This document shows positions 34,184-45,367 of a DNA stretch of 64,000 nucleotides, in pieces. Source of the stretch: Echinometra lucunter (lineage: Eukaryota > Echinodermata > Echinoidea > Camarodonta > Echinometridae); NCBI GenBank assembly GCA_029962745.1, contig CM057157.1, positions 26,975,433-27,039,432 of the forward strand. Direction: 5' to 3'. Made by a program: the position numbers and the translations under genes. Under the pieces are notes generated by a model. The model saw nothing but the letters and a program-made list of their open reading frames with translations. It was not told where the DNA came from and searched no databases. Positions within the stretch are counted from its first letter, which is position 1. Each line of letters starts with the position of its first letter.

Positions 34184-34676
34184 AAAGGTATTGGCTAACT
34201 TTGTGAGTAGCTGATTTAAAAAATTCTCAAACTTAGATGAAACATGTGTATGAGTACTTGTATTTGTACTCAAAAACCCTGAAACCAACCATAATTTGGA
34301 ATGAAAAAGTGTAAGTTAGACGCAAACGGCGATTTTATTATCCTTCGTCTCACGAGACAATCACTAAGAGGACCACTTTGCTTGAATTTGAAAATGCCGT
34401 TATGTGCCTCCCGCCGCGTGATACACCAATACACACAGTACGGTAAGGTGAGTCATACGCGTATGCGCACTCCTTATGTCTGTTCTGTGCAACCGACCCT
34501 CCTATATTTTTCAAACATTGGTTCACATTTTTTATATTTGAAAATACTTCCTGTGGATATTATACTTTGAAACTTTCAGACTGGTATTTTTACACTATAA
34601 CCCTTATGTTTATCCCATTTTCAAGTAACAAAACATGATTTTTAAAAAATCATAACAATGTTAACCAATGTCTTTA
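34184..34676 (+). mobile_element. 0.5-kb MITE, forward copy (inverted partner at 39001-39495)
   Basis: Starts AAAGGTATTGGCTAACTTTG and ends CATTGTTAACCAATGTCTTTAA, short inverted ends. The whole interior matches the reverse complement of 39001-39495: TTCTCAAACTTAGATGAAAC, TGTATGAGTACTTGTATTT, AACCATAATTTGGAA, GCGTGATAC, ATGCGCACTCCTTA and CAAACATTGGTTCACATTT are all shared. Identity about 85-90% by eye. The 89-codon frame inside is not kept in the partner. Confidence 0.9.
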
Positions 34677-36058
34677 AGCATTGGAGCATATAATAGTTAC
34701 TGCTCAAGAAAAAATGTTTTTCCTACTTGGTTTTTTTAAACTTAAAAAATAGATTACCCTTTAATATTTCCCACATGTTCACCCTTAATTAACAATTACA
34801 TTATCATAATATGCATTTTAAGGATTCTTTTCACTTATGGCCAGTAAAAACAAATAATGTAATGAAATCGGTTTGTCATGATTTTCATGTAATTTGGAAC
34901 TCAATCCCCAAAGATATTTCAAAATGCAAGTCAACAAATTCTTTTTGAAAGTACTGAAGTAGTTTCTTTCCCATAAATATGTATAGTCAATTTTCCATTG
35001 TTTATATTTGTGTTATGTTTTGTGATGTTTAAGTGTCTGTTTATTATTTTTATTTTTGTCATTTAGTGAACTATGCCAGTACAAGGCCCAATGGATATAT
35101 TCATGTGGTTCTCCTTTTTATTTTCCAATTATGTTTATCACATATACTATATTTGTTTGTAAATGTATTTTTTTTAAAAATCAAGAATGGAATTGAAAAA
35201 AAAATGGATATACAACCACTCGAAAATTATATATCAGGGAAAAAATTAATTATTTTTTTCCGTGGCTACTTTTTGAGCTTACTCACCAAAATTTTCTTCA
35301 TTGTATTACAGTTTACATTGGAGCATATGAAAATTTCAGGGGCTCTTTTGTAGTTTTCCAGGGCTCTCTTTGGCATTTCGGGGGTGAATTCGCCCCGAGC
35401 CCCCCGTATTTTTTTCCCTGTTATATATATACTGTAGTGCCTTTAAAGAATGCAGAAATTTTCAGAAATTCTTTAAAAAATGAGTTGTTACACCAAATGC
35501 CATGTTACAGTCATACCTACAGGAAGTAATACTCTATACTCATGGCGTCAGAAGAAAGATAATGATCTCAGTTTCTGTGCCAAACTCCTGATTTTCAAGG
35601 TAAATTTGCAAATATTCAGTTTCTGCAAGTGTTTGATATCCACAAAGATTTAACCTCATTTTTTTTATGTGGTGTATTTGGGAACATGAAATAAAAAGTG
35701 AGCAATAGTGATGATTATCGTTTTAGAAGCATGTTGAAAAGTACAGCAGCTTGCTGAATTCAATATTTACTTGTCTTTAAGTTTAAAGTGATGAAAAAGT
35801 ATACCAACAAAGGGTCTTTCAGCATATTTCAGGTGATTACAGAATCCTATTTCCTTTACAACTGCAATTTCCTTAAGAAGCCATAGAAGTAACCTGATAC
35901 CTCTTGAGCAGAAAAAAAGTTCTTTGAAACTTCAAGAGGGGTTCAAATTTACTTTCGGGTAACAGTACAATGCCTTCTTTGTATAGCCCTTACCAAATCC
36001 TAATTTGCTCTCTGTCAAAAACACAGTTTGCAACAAATATGTCTTGTCAGATTTTCAG
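34677..36058. other. No gene seen
   Basis: AT-rich. The 106-codon frame at 35033-35353 is hydrophobic but has no recognisable domain and AT-driven composition. Confidence 0.4.
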
Positions 36059-36116
36059 GAACAACACGAAGTGACTGTTCCGACCACCCCCATCATTACC
36101 ATAACAAAGCAAGTTG
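36059..36116 (+). CDS. Possible internal exon, weak
   Basis: TTGTCAGATTTTCAG| precedes a 58-base stretch (EQHEVTVPTTPIITITKQV) that ends at TTG|GTATGC. It would begin in phase 0 and end in phase 1. The phase fits the end of the candidate exon at 29957-30016, about 6 kb upstream. Base composition is less AT-rich than nearby. The frame is open on both sides for 99 codons, so the edges are not forced. Unrecognised sequence; treat as a lead only. Confidence 0.2.
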
Positions 36117-36809
36117 GTATGCGCCTGTTGTCTGAGCTGGTGCCACATTGTGTGCTATGCCAAGGCCACTGCCCTGGACTGAAAAAAGTTTTTGGATTGG
36201 TCTATTATTGTCCAAGGGGTGTCCTTAGAAATTGTAACAAGTCTGCAAGTACTGGCTTGAGAAATTTAGTTGCAGTCCTCTTTGGGCAGAGGGTTTCTGT
36301 TTGACCATATTTCAAGAAATTTTTTACTGCTTTCAAATTATTCATTAAGAGATTAATAGTTTAAGTGATAGAATAACAGATACTATACTACTAAGGGGTA
36401 AATAAAACAAAATGAATGTTCTAAAATCTGAATGATATATTGATGGATTGAGGAGGGGGGGGGGGGCAAGGTATAGGGGCGGTTGCTCACAGTCCCTGCT
36501 CTTGGGGGCATTTGTAGATGTACCCCCCTGAAAAAAATAGTGATATATATCAACAATAACAAACTTCATCAGAAGATAAGAATGTAGTCGCTTCTGAATT
36601 TATCTGTTTCAGTAAAAATCTACTATATAAGAACAGTTAAATTTTTTTATGAAAGTTATCATAAAAATATTAGAGATATCACTATGCAGTGATTTGTGTT
36701 AAGGAATTATTTATTTATCCTCTCGATGCAATCACTGAACTCTTCATTGGAATTTTACTTTCACTTTTGTTCAGTAAGTGTCTCTTAATGCTATTAACCT
36801 TACGAAGAA
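36117..36809. other. No gene seen; 12-base G-run at 36455-36466
   Basis: AT-rich DNA without further support. Confidence 0.4.
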
Positions 36810-36813
36810 TTTA

Positions 36814-37172
36814 GGTGCTTTCACACATGATGCGACAGTGTGGTACCACGCTGTGTCACCACACTTTTTTGTGTACAAGCCTATGGGGTATAGGGCGAAA
36901 AAAAAAAGGTTGCCGAGGCAGGACACACTTTTGTATGCTGCCTAGATAAAAAGAAAATGTGCACCAATCAAATTTCTAAAAAAGTTAGCGCAAAAATTGT
37001 TGCCATGAGATTGCTTGCGCAAGTTTTGACAATATGCTCTCTTATTGAGAGTTGACGCGTTAATGCGCGTTCATTAGCATATGTGGTGACACAAAGTCAC
37101 ACCATGTGTGAAGACAAAACAGTGTGGCGCCACAGCGTGGTACCACATTGTCGCATCATGTGTGAAAGCACC
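36814..37172. mobile_element. MITE A of an adjacent related pair, 359 bp
   Basis: GGTGCTTTCACACATGATGC at the left continues into GACAGTGTGGTACCACGCTG. The right end mirrors this (CAGCGTGGTACCACATTGTC, GCATCATGTGTGAAAGCACC). The repeats are about 45 bp, and TTTA flanks both sides. The interior shares CCAATCA, AAAAGTTAG(C/T)GCAAAA, TTGAGAGTTGACGC and TTAATGCGCGTTCATTA with MITE B next to it. Confidence 0.9.
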
Positions 37173-37187
37173 TTTAGGAGTAAAAGC

Positions 37188-37531
37188 TTGTTCAGATATG
37201 AGGAGACAAATCCTGTAACAAATCCCCTCAATATTTTTACTGTACAAGTTAATGGGGTATGAAGCGACAAAAAAAAAATGTCGCCGAGGCAGGAAACTTT
37301 TTTTTTGTCGCTTGGCTGCAAAGAGCTGCACAACCAATCAGATTCTTAAAAAGTTAGTGCAAAATATGTCGTCTTGAGCTTGTCTTTGCATTTTTTGACA
37401 AAACTCTCTCTTGTTTGAGAGTTGACGCCTTAATACGCATTCATTAACATAAGTGCATAAGATGGTTTGTCGCACCATATCTGAACACTAATAAAAAGGT
37501 TGTGGGGATTTTTCGCCCCATATCTGAACAA
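37188..37531. mobile_element. MITE B of an adjacent related pair, 344 bp
   Basis: TTGTTCAGATATGAGGAGAC at the left and CCCCATATCTGAACAA at the right are inverted repeats; a second inner copy (CACCATATCTGAACA) lies near 37465. The interior matches MITE A (GTACAAGTTAATGGGGTATGAAGCGACAAAAA versus GTACAAGCCTATGGGGTATAGGGCGAAAAAA, and GTCGCCGAGGCAGGA versus GTTGCCGAGGCAGGA), although the terminal repeats are different. Confidence 0.85.
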
Positions 37532-37716
37532 CTCTACAGAAATAGATATTGTTTTGTTCTTCCACCGCAAAATAAAGAAAATAAAATACCTTTCGAATCA
37601 GCTAAAGCCTCCAGACTTTCTGCTGTTAATAGAAATGTTCAAACTTTATCTTAGAAAGTTTAGAAACAGCTCAGACAGCTTAGAAATGCTCGTATTAAGC
37701 TCCAAATAAATGTTTT

Positions 37717-37719
<3 letters not shown>

Positions 37720-37750
<31 letters not shown>

Positions 37751-37751
37751 C
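37720..37751. repeat. (ATT)n microsatellite
   Basis: About ten ATT units. Confidence 0.97.
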
Positions 37752-37792
37752 TAAAATGTATAAAAATAATGTTGTGAACGCACTACCTATAA

Positions 37793-37864
37793 TGTCTGTT
37801 TGGATCCAGAAGGGCGTTAACTATGCTTTAACACATAGTTAATGCCCTTCTGGCTCTGAACAGA
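37793..37864. mobile_element. 72-bp palindromic mini-element, copy 1
   Basis: CCAGAAGGGCGTTAACTATG and CATAGTTAATGCCCTTCTGG are a 20-bp stem around an 8-base loop. The weaker outer match TCTGTTTGGAT/CTCTGAACAGA extends the arms. A second copy is at 38878-38950, a half copy at about 55205-55232. Confidence 0.9.
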
Positions 37865-37874
37865 TGATAATTAT

Positions 37875-37940
37875 ATGAGGGAACTGGATGGCTTATGTAT
37901 TCTCTATGGGAATTAAAGAATTCAGTAGTCAGCGGGTTAA
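37875..37940. repeat. Relative of the 4694-4773 mini-element
   Basis: GAACTGGATGGC, TCTATGGGAATTA and GAATTCAGTAGTCAGCGGGTTAA match the 10793-10871 copy. The left end is lost. Confidence 0.5.
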
Positions 37941-37987
37941 GTATCACATGCAGAGGGATGGTATTACCAATTATTTAATCATTATCA

Positions 37988-37989
37988 AT

Positions 37990-38033
<44 letters not shown>

Positions 38034-38034
38034 T
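37988..38034. repeat. (ATC)n microsatellite
   Basis: About fifteen ATC units. Confidence 0.97.
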
Positions 38035-38877
38035 TCATCACCAACATCATCGTCATTATCCCTTTGATTTAGGATTTCAGGTATTTATATCCATTCTGCT
38101 GATTAAACATGTTTATCCATTTCATATTTGCTTGGGGCTGTCATATTTTCCAGCAAATTGCTTACAGTGGCAGTCCTTTTTCTGCAAATGATCTTATGTT
38201 TGATGTATTACAATGATTTGACAATTTATCATTTCATGTTTGTTTCTGAAAAATAATTGTTACATATACTTGCTTATTCATGATTCATTGTCAAAAAGTA
38301 CTTTTGTATTTCATTTCAAATATGCTTAAATATGTTACCAAAAATGTTGTACTTGTGTGAATACAAAGGAAAATATTTCATATCAAACCAAAAATCAAAT
38401 CAGTCATTTACGTTAGCAAGAATTTTCAAGGAAAGGGTGTCTTTGCTTTGACATTCTTACTAACTCAAATAAAGAGAACAAGAAAGCACTAACAAATGAT
38501 TTCAACATTTCCCAGAACTCAAGCTTCTTGTAAAAAATAGTACAGAATATTTGTAAGGTGCAGTGATATAGGCTAGTATCCATTGTGCCCTTGCTGGGTA
38601 ATATTCTGCTGCTGTAATTTTTGTTTCTAAATTTGTCAGTGGCAATGTTCGTATATGTATTCATATTGAAAATTAGTGGGGATTTGTATACATGGGGGTA
38701 ATGACCATTACTAATTTCATCCCCCTCTCCCTCTCCAATTACGGCTTCTTTCTATTTATTTACACATATTTTGTTGCTGCCTTTTTTAGGGGAGGGGGTA
38801 GCTACCAGGTTTTAAACACAGTTCCATCAAGACTTGAGCGTAGCCCATACTCTAACTGGTTTTAAGCAGCTATATAA
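38035..38877. other. No gene seen
   Basis: AT-rich DNA; the 83-codon minus frame is unrecognised. Confidence 0.4.
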
Positions 38878-38950
38878 TCTGTTTGCAGCCAGAAGGGCAT
38901 TAACTCATATGCTTTAACACATAGTTAATGCCCTTCTGGCTTTGAACAGA
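38878..38950. mobile_element. 73-bp palindromic mini-element, copy 2
   Basis: GCCAGAAGGGCATTAACTCATATG and CATAGTTAATGCCCTTCTGGC around CTTTAACA, with outer TCTGTTTGCA/TTTGAACAGA. It differs from copy 1 by a few bases and two inserted bases. Confidence 0.9.
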
Positions 38951-39000
38951 CGATATACAGTACAGGACCTATGGACTACTTCTCCTTAGTCTCACAGTTT

Positions 39001-39495
39001 AAAGGCATTGGCTAACATTGTTATGATTTTAAAAAAATCTCATTTCGTTACTTAAAAATGGGATAAACATTAGGGTTATAGTGTAAAAATACCAGTGTGA
39101 AAGTTTCAGAGCATAATATCCACGGGAAGTATTTTTAAATATTATAAATGTGAACCAATGTTTGAAAAATATACGAGGGTTGGTTGCATAGACCCAACGT
39201 AAGGAGTGCGCATGCGCACATGACTCAACGGACCGCACTGTGTGTGTATTGACGTATCACGCGGCGGAAGGCAAGTAACGGTATTTTTGAATTCGTCCAA
39301 ACGGTCCTCTTAGTTCAGTGTCTCTCGAGACGAAAGCTAATAAAATCGCGGTTTGCGTCTAATTTACAGCTTTTCCTTCCAAATTATGGTTGGTTTCAGG
39401 GTTTTTGAGTATAAATACAAGTACTCATACACATGTTTCATCTTAGTTTGAGAATTTTTTAAATCAGCTGCTCACAAAGTTAGCCAATGCCTTTA
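39001..39495 (-). mobile_element. 0.5-kb MITE, inverted copy of 34184-34676
   Basis: AAAGGCATTGGCTAACATTG at the left and CAAAGTTAGCCAATGCCTTTAA at the right; the ends are better kept than in the partner. It includes a CpG-bearing part (GTATCACGCGGCGGAAGG) and ATGCGCACATGACTCA. Confidence 0.9.
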
Positions 39496-40600
39496 ACTGT
39501 GTCACCTGTTATGACTGACAAGAGTTTGCGACTGAAGACTAGCACAGAAACGGTAGCATCACTGCTGATGGAAGACTAGTTGGAGATGATGTAAGAGTCT
39601 TGTGGCTCCAAAAATTGTCACTGCTGATTAGGAAGAATTTAGTGGGTACATCTGGTTGCTAAGGGGGCGCGTTTGATGATGCCACAAGGTGTGCTGTTGT
39701 CGAGCAGGTTCTCAATGATAGAGCAGTATATGACATTCAAATTTTATATTGGAATGAAATTTGAAGGAAGTGGTTTTATATTAGGAGAACACCACATATT
39801 TCTATAACTTTGTTTAACTCAGTTATTAAAGACAGTCTTATGAAATCTTAGCTGTAAAGCATTTGGTAAAGCTTCTTTTTGCAGTTATGAAGGATACACG
39901 AGATTTCCTCAAAATGATATTTTGATAAGAAATACATATGGTATACTTTGATACTTCCATATTACATTTGATATTATGTGATAGCATTTTGATAACATTT
40001 ATGAAGTATGTGAATAGAAGGTGGGGAAAATCCACTGATGTCATAAATGATATTTACATGTAGTTCCATTTGATAAAAGAGAACTTTGATCACATAGAAC
40101 ATTATCTTTTTGTATCAGTGATGATGTAATACATATTCACCCTTGTACCTTGGTGCAGTAATACAGTATAAACTCAAGCATTTACTTGACCAGTACTGCT
40201 TGTGCTATCATGTACCGTACCTCCACCTCCCTGGCACATGTGAATCTTTATGAATGATCAGGGAGGTGATAGATAGATAGAAACAACATTCTGTGATTTG
40301 CTCGTTTGTAGAACAAAGACCCATGCAACCATTCGTCCAACCGACCCTTGGACGACTGTAGTATTTGACCAGTGTGGAAAGCCAATGTCCTGCCTAAATT
40401 AACGTCTGGCCAGGAAAGCCTGCAGGAACTACCTGTTAACTACATCCCTCACACAATACATGCAGCGACCCCCACGCACATAATAGACCAGCCCAAAGTA
40501 GCGGCACCCCCCATGCAGTGTGAGCTTTACCCATTCAAGTGTGCCTGTCTATCTTATACCCTAAATTTTGTGTGTATACTGCACTGGGATTGCCCAAACA
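39496..40600. other. No gene seen
   Basis: AT-rich DNA without supported features. Confidence 0.4.
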
Positions 40601-40669
40601 ATGTGCTTGCCGAACTGAAGAATGAGAGGGAGAGAGAAAGAGAGAAATAAAATCACATGTTGACTCAAA

Positions 40670-41115
40670 TCACGACTGCCGCTACAGTCACACTGTGTGC
40701 TGCATGGAGTAGTGTTATGATTTTGCCGCTGCCGTGAATAAAATCGTGGGACACCCCCTACTGCCGCTAATTACCGGTCGATTCATTAGTGGGCCACTGG
40801 ACTTTAACGTTGGTGGTAGGTGGACCGAGGGATGAAAAAAATTGATTTTTGGAGCTAGAACAGAGAGACCGATCGTTGAAAGATTAAAAGCCTCTGTGCA
40901 TGTGTGAGGGGGTTCATCGTACATTGACTGCTGACTTTGTGAGGAGGGCTAGCTAGAGCTGGACAGACACATCCAACCGTAATTACAGGACTACATACTG
41001 CTGCCTTTGTCTCTGCTGATTTTACTGTTGCTTGAAGCATCACTTCTCAAGAAGCAAAGCTGCATCCATTATTCTGGAGAGATAATACTTGGATTATAGC
41101 AATAGGCCCAGCCTG
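40670..41115 (+). other. Possible untranslated first exon ending in a splice donor
   Basis: A stretch of more balanced composition, with GCTGCCG and GACCGATCG-like strings and no simple repeats, runs to CAGCCTG|GTGAGT at 41116. It has the look of a 5' leader: short frames only, strong donor. No TATA box or start could be placed. Weak support. Confidence 0.2.
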
Positions 41116-41180
41116 GTGAGTGCTACATGGTAGCATTATGGTTTTGGTTTATATACGTGTTTCAATGATAAATGATATTT

Positions 41181-41194
41181 GGGGGGGGGGGGGG
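41181..41194. repeat. 14-base poly(G) tract
   Basis: G-run followed by AGGGGG. Confidence 0.97.
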
Positions 41195-41840
41195 AGGGGG
41201 AACTAGGTACGTGATCTGTTTTATACACTAAAATAATGATTGTAATGATACTATATGAGCAGACTAATATGCAGCCACGCTGTGCAACTACATATTTTCA
41301 TTATCATAGTTTTAATCGCAAATTGAGATTAAAGATTCATCTTTTTAATATATGGAAAATATGTAAGTAGAGGATTATACATTTATAGAATTCAGATGAA
41401 TAAGAGCAAGCCTTTTGGAGAAGGCATAATGATAGTTGTGTCATTTTTTGAGATTTTCTTTTGAAAAAAACCAACGTGAACTCATACACTTCGATATAAT
41501 AGAGTTAGCTCTTGTGGCCTCAAGCATATAGGATGATCAGCATAGGTTAAAACTGTAGGACTTAGGTAGCAATTCAGTATACTCTCAATATGCTCCATAA
41601 TCGATGACGTTACTATTGGTAGTGATCTTCATGATAAAACAATCACATTGTACCAGATATTCCATTTGAAAACTAAATTGTGTATAGAAAAGTATCCATT
41701 GAAATTCCCAGTTGGAGGGAAGAGAAGAGAAAGGAAACCAGTCTTGTCTTTCTCTGTCTTTCCCGTGGCTGTTCACCTAGCATCTCTGTGGGTGCATAAC
41801 CACATCATTATGTGGTGATACCTGTTAAGGAAATACAGTC

Positions 41841-42338
41841 ATGCATGGAGACGGTGGGAAGATTTCAGATGGAGAGAGGGGAGATCGAAAGAGGGCAGAT
41901 GGAGAGAGAGGCAGAGTGAGAGAGAGGGAGAAAGAGAGAGAGAGAGAGAAAGAGGAGAAAGGGCAAGAGAGATATATTAGAGAGGAAAAAGATGAGAAGA
42001 GAGGAAATGCAAGAGAGAGAAGGATAGAGAAAGGTAATGTAGAAAGAGATCAGAGAGGGATGGAGAGAGACTGGGAAAGAGATGGGAGAGACATGCAGGA
42101 GAGTGAGTGAAAGGAAGGGAGAAAGAACAGGAGAAACAGATATATTAAAGAGGAATAAAACAAGAAGGAGAGAGAGCAGTGGAAGAGTGGGACAGAGAAA
42201 GCAAAATAATACAGAGAGGAAAGAGAAAGGGATGAGGAAAGAGAGAGGAAAAGAAGAGAGAGAGGGAGAGAGAACTTGAGCAGATGGAGGAACAGATGGG
42301 GAGTGATGGAGTCGGGAGAGGGGGGGGGGGGGGGGGGC
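41841..42338. repeat. Purine-rich (GA)n tract, about 500 bp, ending in an 18-base G-run
   Basis: Imperfect GAGAGA/GAAAGA repeat on the plus strand with few pyrimidines. The G-run spans 42320-42337. The Arg/Glu-rich plus frames (89, 65 codons) and the Ser/Leu/Pro-rich minus frame (169 codons) are low-complexity shadows. Confidence 0.95.
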
Positions 42339-43087
42339 CAGGGATGATGAAAATGTGACTTTGCAGGTCAACAACCTACTTGTAGTAAACTCTGTTCTCT
42401 GTGTTTAAAAATGGACCTACAACAGAGAACAACACAGGGCTTTTGTACTATTCAATATCACAAGCTATTTAATTTATCTGATTGATTGAAATAATCTCTT
42501 GCCAGTTGTAACATCATACAAAAAACCGCAATCCAACACATTCGCTCTATATTTCAATCGCCCATCGAAAGTTGAGTTTCACTTTCTGATGGCAACATTT
42601 GACACACTTCCCCCATGATGCTCTTCCATTCTGTAAGATTCAGCAATATAATTTTCAACCAGCCACAATTGCCACCTTCATCTTCAAATGTATCTCATAT
42701 GTACAGTGATCTTTGAATGCAGCATTAAGGGAATTCGGCCATGAGTGAAAATTAATCTAGATATTGATAGTGTGAAGTGAACATGGAAGAATATTACATG
42801 AAATTTAAGGCTTCCGCCTAAACTAATTAATTACAAATGATATGAAAGAGCAGTGTATTGAATTTGACTAAGTGGAATATATGATCAATCATTTTGGCTG
42901 GCAGATCACCCAAACATGCTTGCTCTCATGTTCGATAAGTGTGATTATGGCTAGGAACACCAATGAGTTGCCTTACATTGAATATTGGCCTTTGGAATAT
43001 AGTGCTATTTATGGTAATCGGCTCTATTTAGTTATCCGTCATTGGAATTCCCAAGAGAGCTCTTCAAATAGATAATGAGCTATTGTT
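42339..43087. other. No gene seen
   Basis: AT-rich DNA without supported features. Confidence 0.4.
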
Positions 43088-43176
43088 ATCCCGTTGAATA
43101 CCAAGCCCGGGATGGCTCGGGTTAGGGTTCATGGAAATGGTGTGTTATACGAAATCGAATTTTACTTGACGGGTTA
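43088..43176. mobile_element. Short TTAA-ended dispersed element (family of 5761-5850)
   Basis: CCCGTTGAATACCAAGCCCG, GGTTCATGGAAATGGTGTGT and TTATACGAAATCGAATTTTA, ending TTGACGGGTTAA. It lines up with 52475-52566. CCCGTTGAA/TTGACGGG are the inverted ends. Confidence 0.6.
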
Positions 43177-44274
43177 AATGTGCGATATAATTTTGATAGT
43201 GTATGAACCTAAAACATACATAATAAAATAAAAAGCAAATGTAACATCCTCTTCTGTTGTGTATATTCACATATTTCCAGCTATTTTTATAGGCTGTTTT
43301 CTAGCCACTCTCATCATTCTGTAGTTTTTTGCTGAAGACATACCATTTTGTTGCAGTTGATTGCCTGCTTGTAGCTGTTATGATGTTTTCTGCTGTACAT
43401 TCTTCTATCAAAGAAAGAGAGAAGGATTTAAGAAATCGATAGGAAAATGACAAAAAAGAGCTAATTCTATAAAAAGAAGCTTAACTCTCTGCATAACAGA
43501 GCTGAACTCTAACAGGCCCTTGGGACAAATGAATACCCCAAATCAAGGTCCCCACCTCCCCCATATAAATTTGAACATGGGTTTCAGTGCCCAAATATCC
43601 CAAATATCAGTCAGTAACCCCTAATGGATTAAAAAAAAACCTGTTTTGAGCCCTGGTGTGATAATATTCTGTTCTTCAGTGGGTGAATTCATGCATAATA
43701 TCTGATTGTCTCTAAGAATCTGTATGTAAAATTTGGTAAATTTTAAAGTTAAGTAAACTTCACCTTCAACACAGCATATGACGTAATCTCTTGAGCAATG
43801 TAAGCTCCCCATCTGACTGTTGGTCTTGTGTGTATTAAGTGATAAGCCTTTTGTGAACCATTGATTAGGGATAAAAATCATCAAATCCAAAGAGCAAATA
43901 TTTCATACCCTTTTCCTTGGAAATGCTAGTAGTTCTAGGAGCAGGAAGCTACTTTTATCAACTGTAATAAACACAGTCATCTTTTTCCAAATACTCACAT
44001 ATCTTATGTGCACTCCCCAGCTCCCCAGCTTTGAGCAGTGTTATCCCTGTGGACAATTTTTGCTTTCATGCAAGATGGCAATTCTTTGTTTAATAGTGTG
44101 GAGCATGACTCTGCCCCATATTGATGTATGTTATATTTTTAGGCATATTTGTATAATGCAGCAGCAAGGCTCATAAATTCATATGTTTCTAAATTGAAAT
44201 GTTGGAGGTTAAGTGCACCCTGTTAAAATATTAAAAGATGAGGGCCTAAGGTTAGAATGTAGGCACCTATGTAT
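43177..44274. other. No gene seen
   Basis: AT-rich DNA; the 89-codon minus frame at 43621-43890 is unrecognised. Confidence 0.4.
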
Positions 44275-44790
44275 CCAGGGCACCTTGTTATAATGGTGAA
44301 TTGCCACTTGGTCTAATCCCACTTTGTCTAATGCCCGTTTGGTCTCATCCCACATGGTCTAATCCCATTTTGCCTACAACCAGTTCGTGTAATAACTATA
44401 TGGTCTAATCACCACTCAGCCCATTTACCATTTCGTTTAATTTCCAGTTAAGCTATGCTCATCTCGTCTAATACCCACTTGGTCTAACACCACTTAGTCT
44501 ATCTGATTAGATGAACTGGTAATAGACCACATGGTCATTAGACAAAATGAGGAAAACTAAGTAGATGAATTAAGTGTCAATTAGACTTCTCATGTTGATC
44601 ATTAGACAAAATGACAATTAGCCCAAGCGGTAAGTTGGTATTAGACCAACTGATGATTGGACCAAACAGCAATTAGACCAAATTGATAGTAGACCAAATG
44701 CATTTTGCCATAGTGGTGTTAGACGAACTGGCAATTAGGCAACTGGTATTAGACTGAGTGGCTATAAACCGTTATAATGCTCCCAGGATC
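44275..44790. repeat. Palindromic minisatellite: ~20-bp units forward, then inverted
   Basis: From about 44291 to 44500 the plus strand repeats CACTTGGTCTAATCCCA-like units about 20 bp apart (TTGGTCTAAT, TTTGTCTAAT, ATGGTCTAAT and so on). From about 44506 to 44770 it carries the complement, GGTATTAGACCAACTGG-like units. The switch lies at CTATCTGATTAGATGAACT. The outermost parts also match as inverted repeats (CACCTTGTTATAATGGT with ACCGTTATAATGCTCC). The whole block is a large degenerate hairpin. No coding potential. Confidence 0.9.
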
Positions 44791-45365
44791 ATGGTTCCCC
44801 TGCGACAAAGTTGAAAAAAATAATCCCGAATGTCATAAATCCCTAACGCCATTCTGGAGCTTTCGACATGGATCATACGAGGCAACCATCACGGGGGTCT
44901 CCAGCACCTCACACAGTCACACATTTTCATGTCAAGTATGTTTACCAGTTACTTTATAACATCTGGTACTGATTTTGGTGGATTAGTTTTGGAATTTAAT
45001 TTTCCATCAGACATAGGCCTACTTTTTATTCCCCTTTCGGAGTTGTTGCCAACTTTTTTGTCAAGTATCAAGAAGAAAAATTACATTACAACACTTCTGC
45101 CAACAACTGAAGATTGATGCTTTCTTATTTGCTAAAGATTCTACCTGACTATATCTTTATGATATCCTTCCACAGATTTATCCTTTGAAAGAATACCAAC
45201 ATTTGATTCATATGGGGTCTGTTATTTTAATTTTCTATAGATTCCACCTGATTTGCTTCATAATACCCTCATTTCTCAAATTTATCCTCTAAAAGAATGC
45301 CACCTTTTCTTTCACTGATGCCTCTGTGGCAATAATCCTCATTAACATTCTTGCATATATTAAGC
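44791..45365. other. No gene seen
   Basis: AT-rich DNA without supported features. Confidence 0.4.
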
Positions 45366-45367
45366 CC

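Noticed and set aside
33849..34288. 78- and 129-codon ORFs
   Set aside because: They cross the GACTCG minisatellite and part of a MITE; Arg-Thr and Val-Arg strings come from the repeat.
41841..42374. Arg/Glu-rich 89-codon and Ser/Leu-rich 169-codon ORFs
   Set aside because: Translations of a purine tract; nothing else supports a gene.
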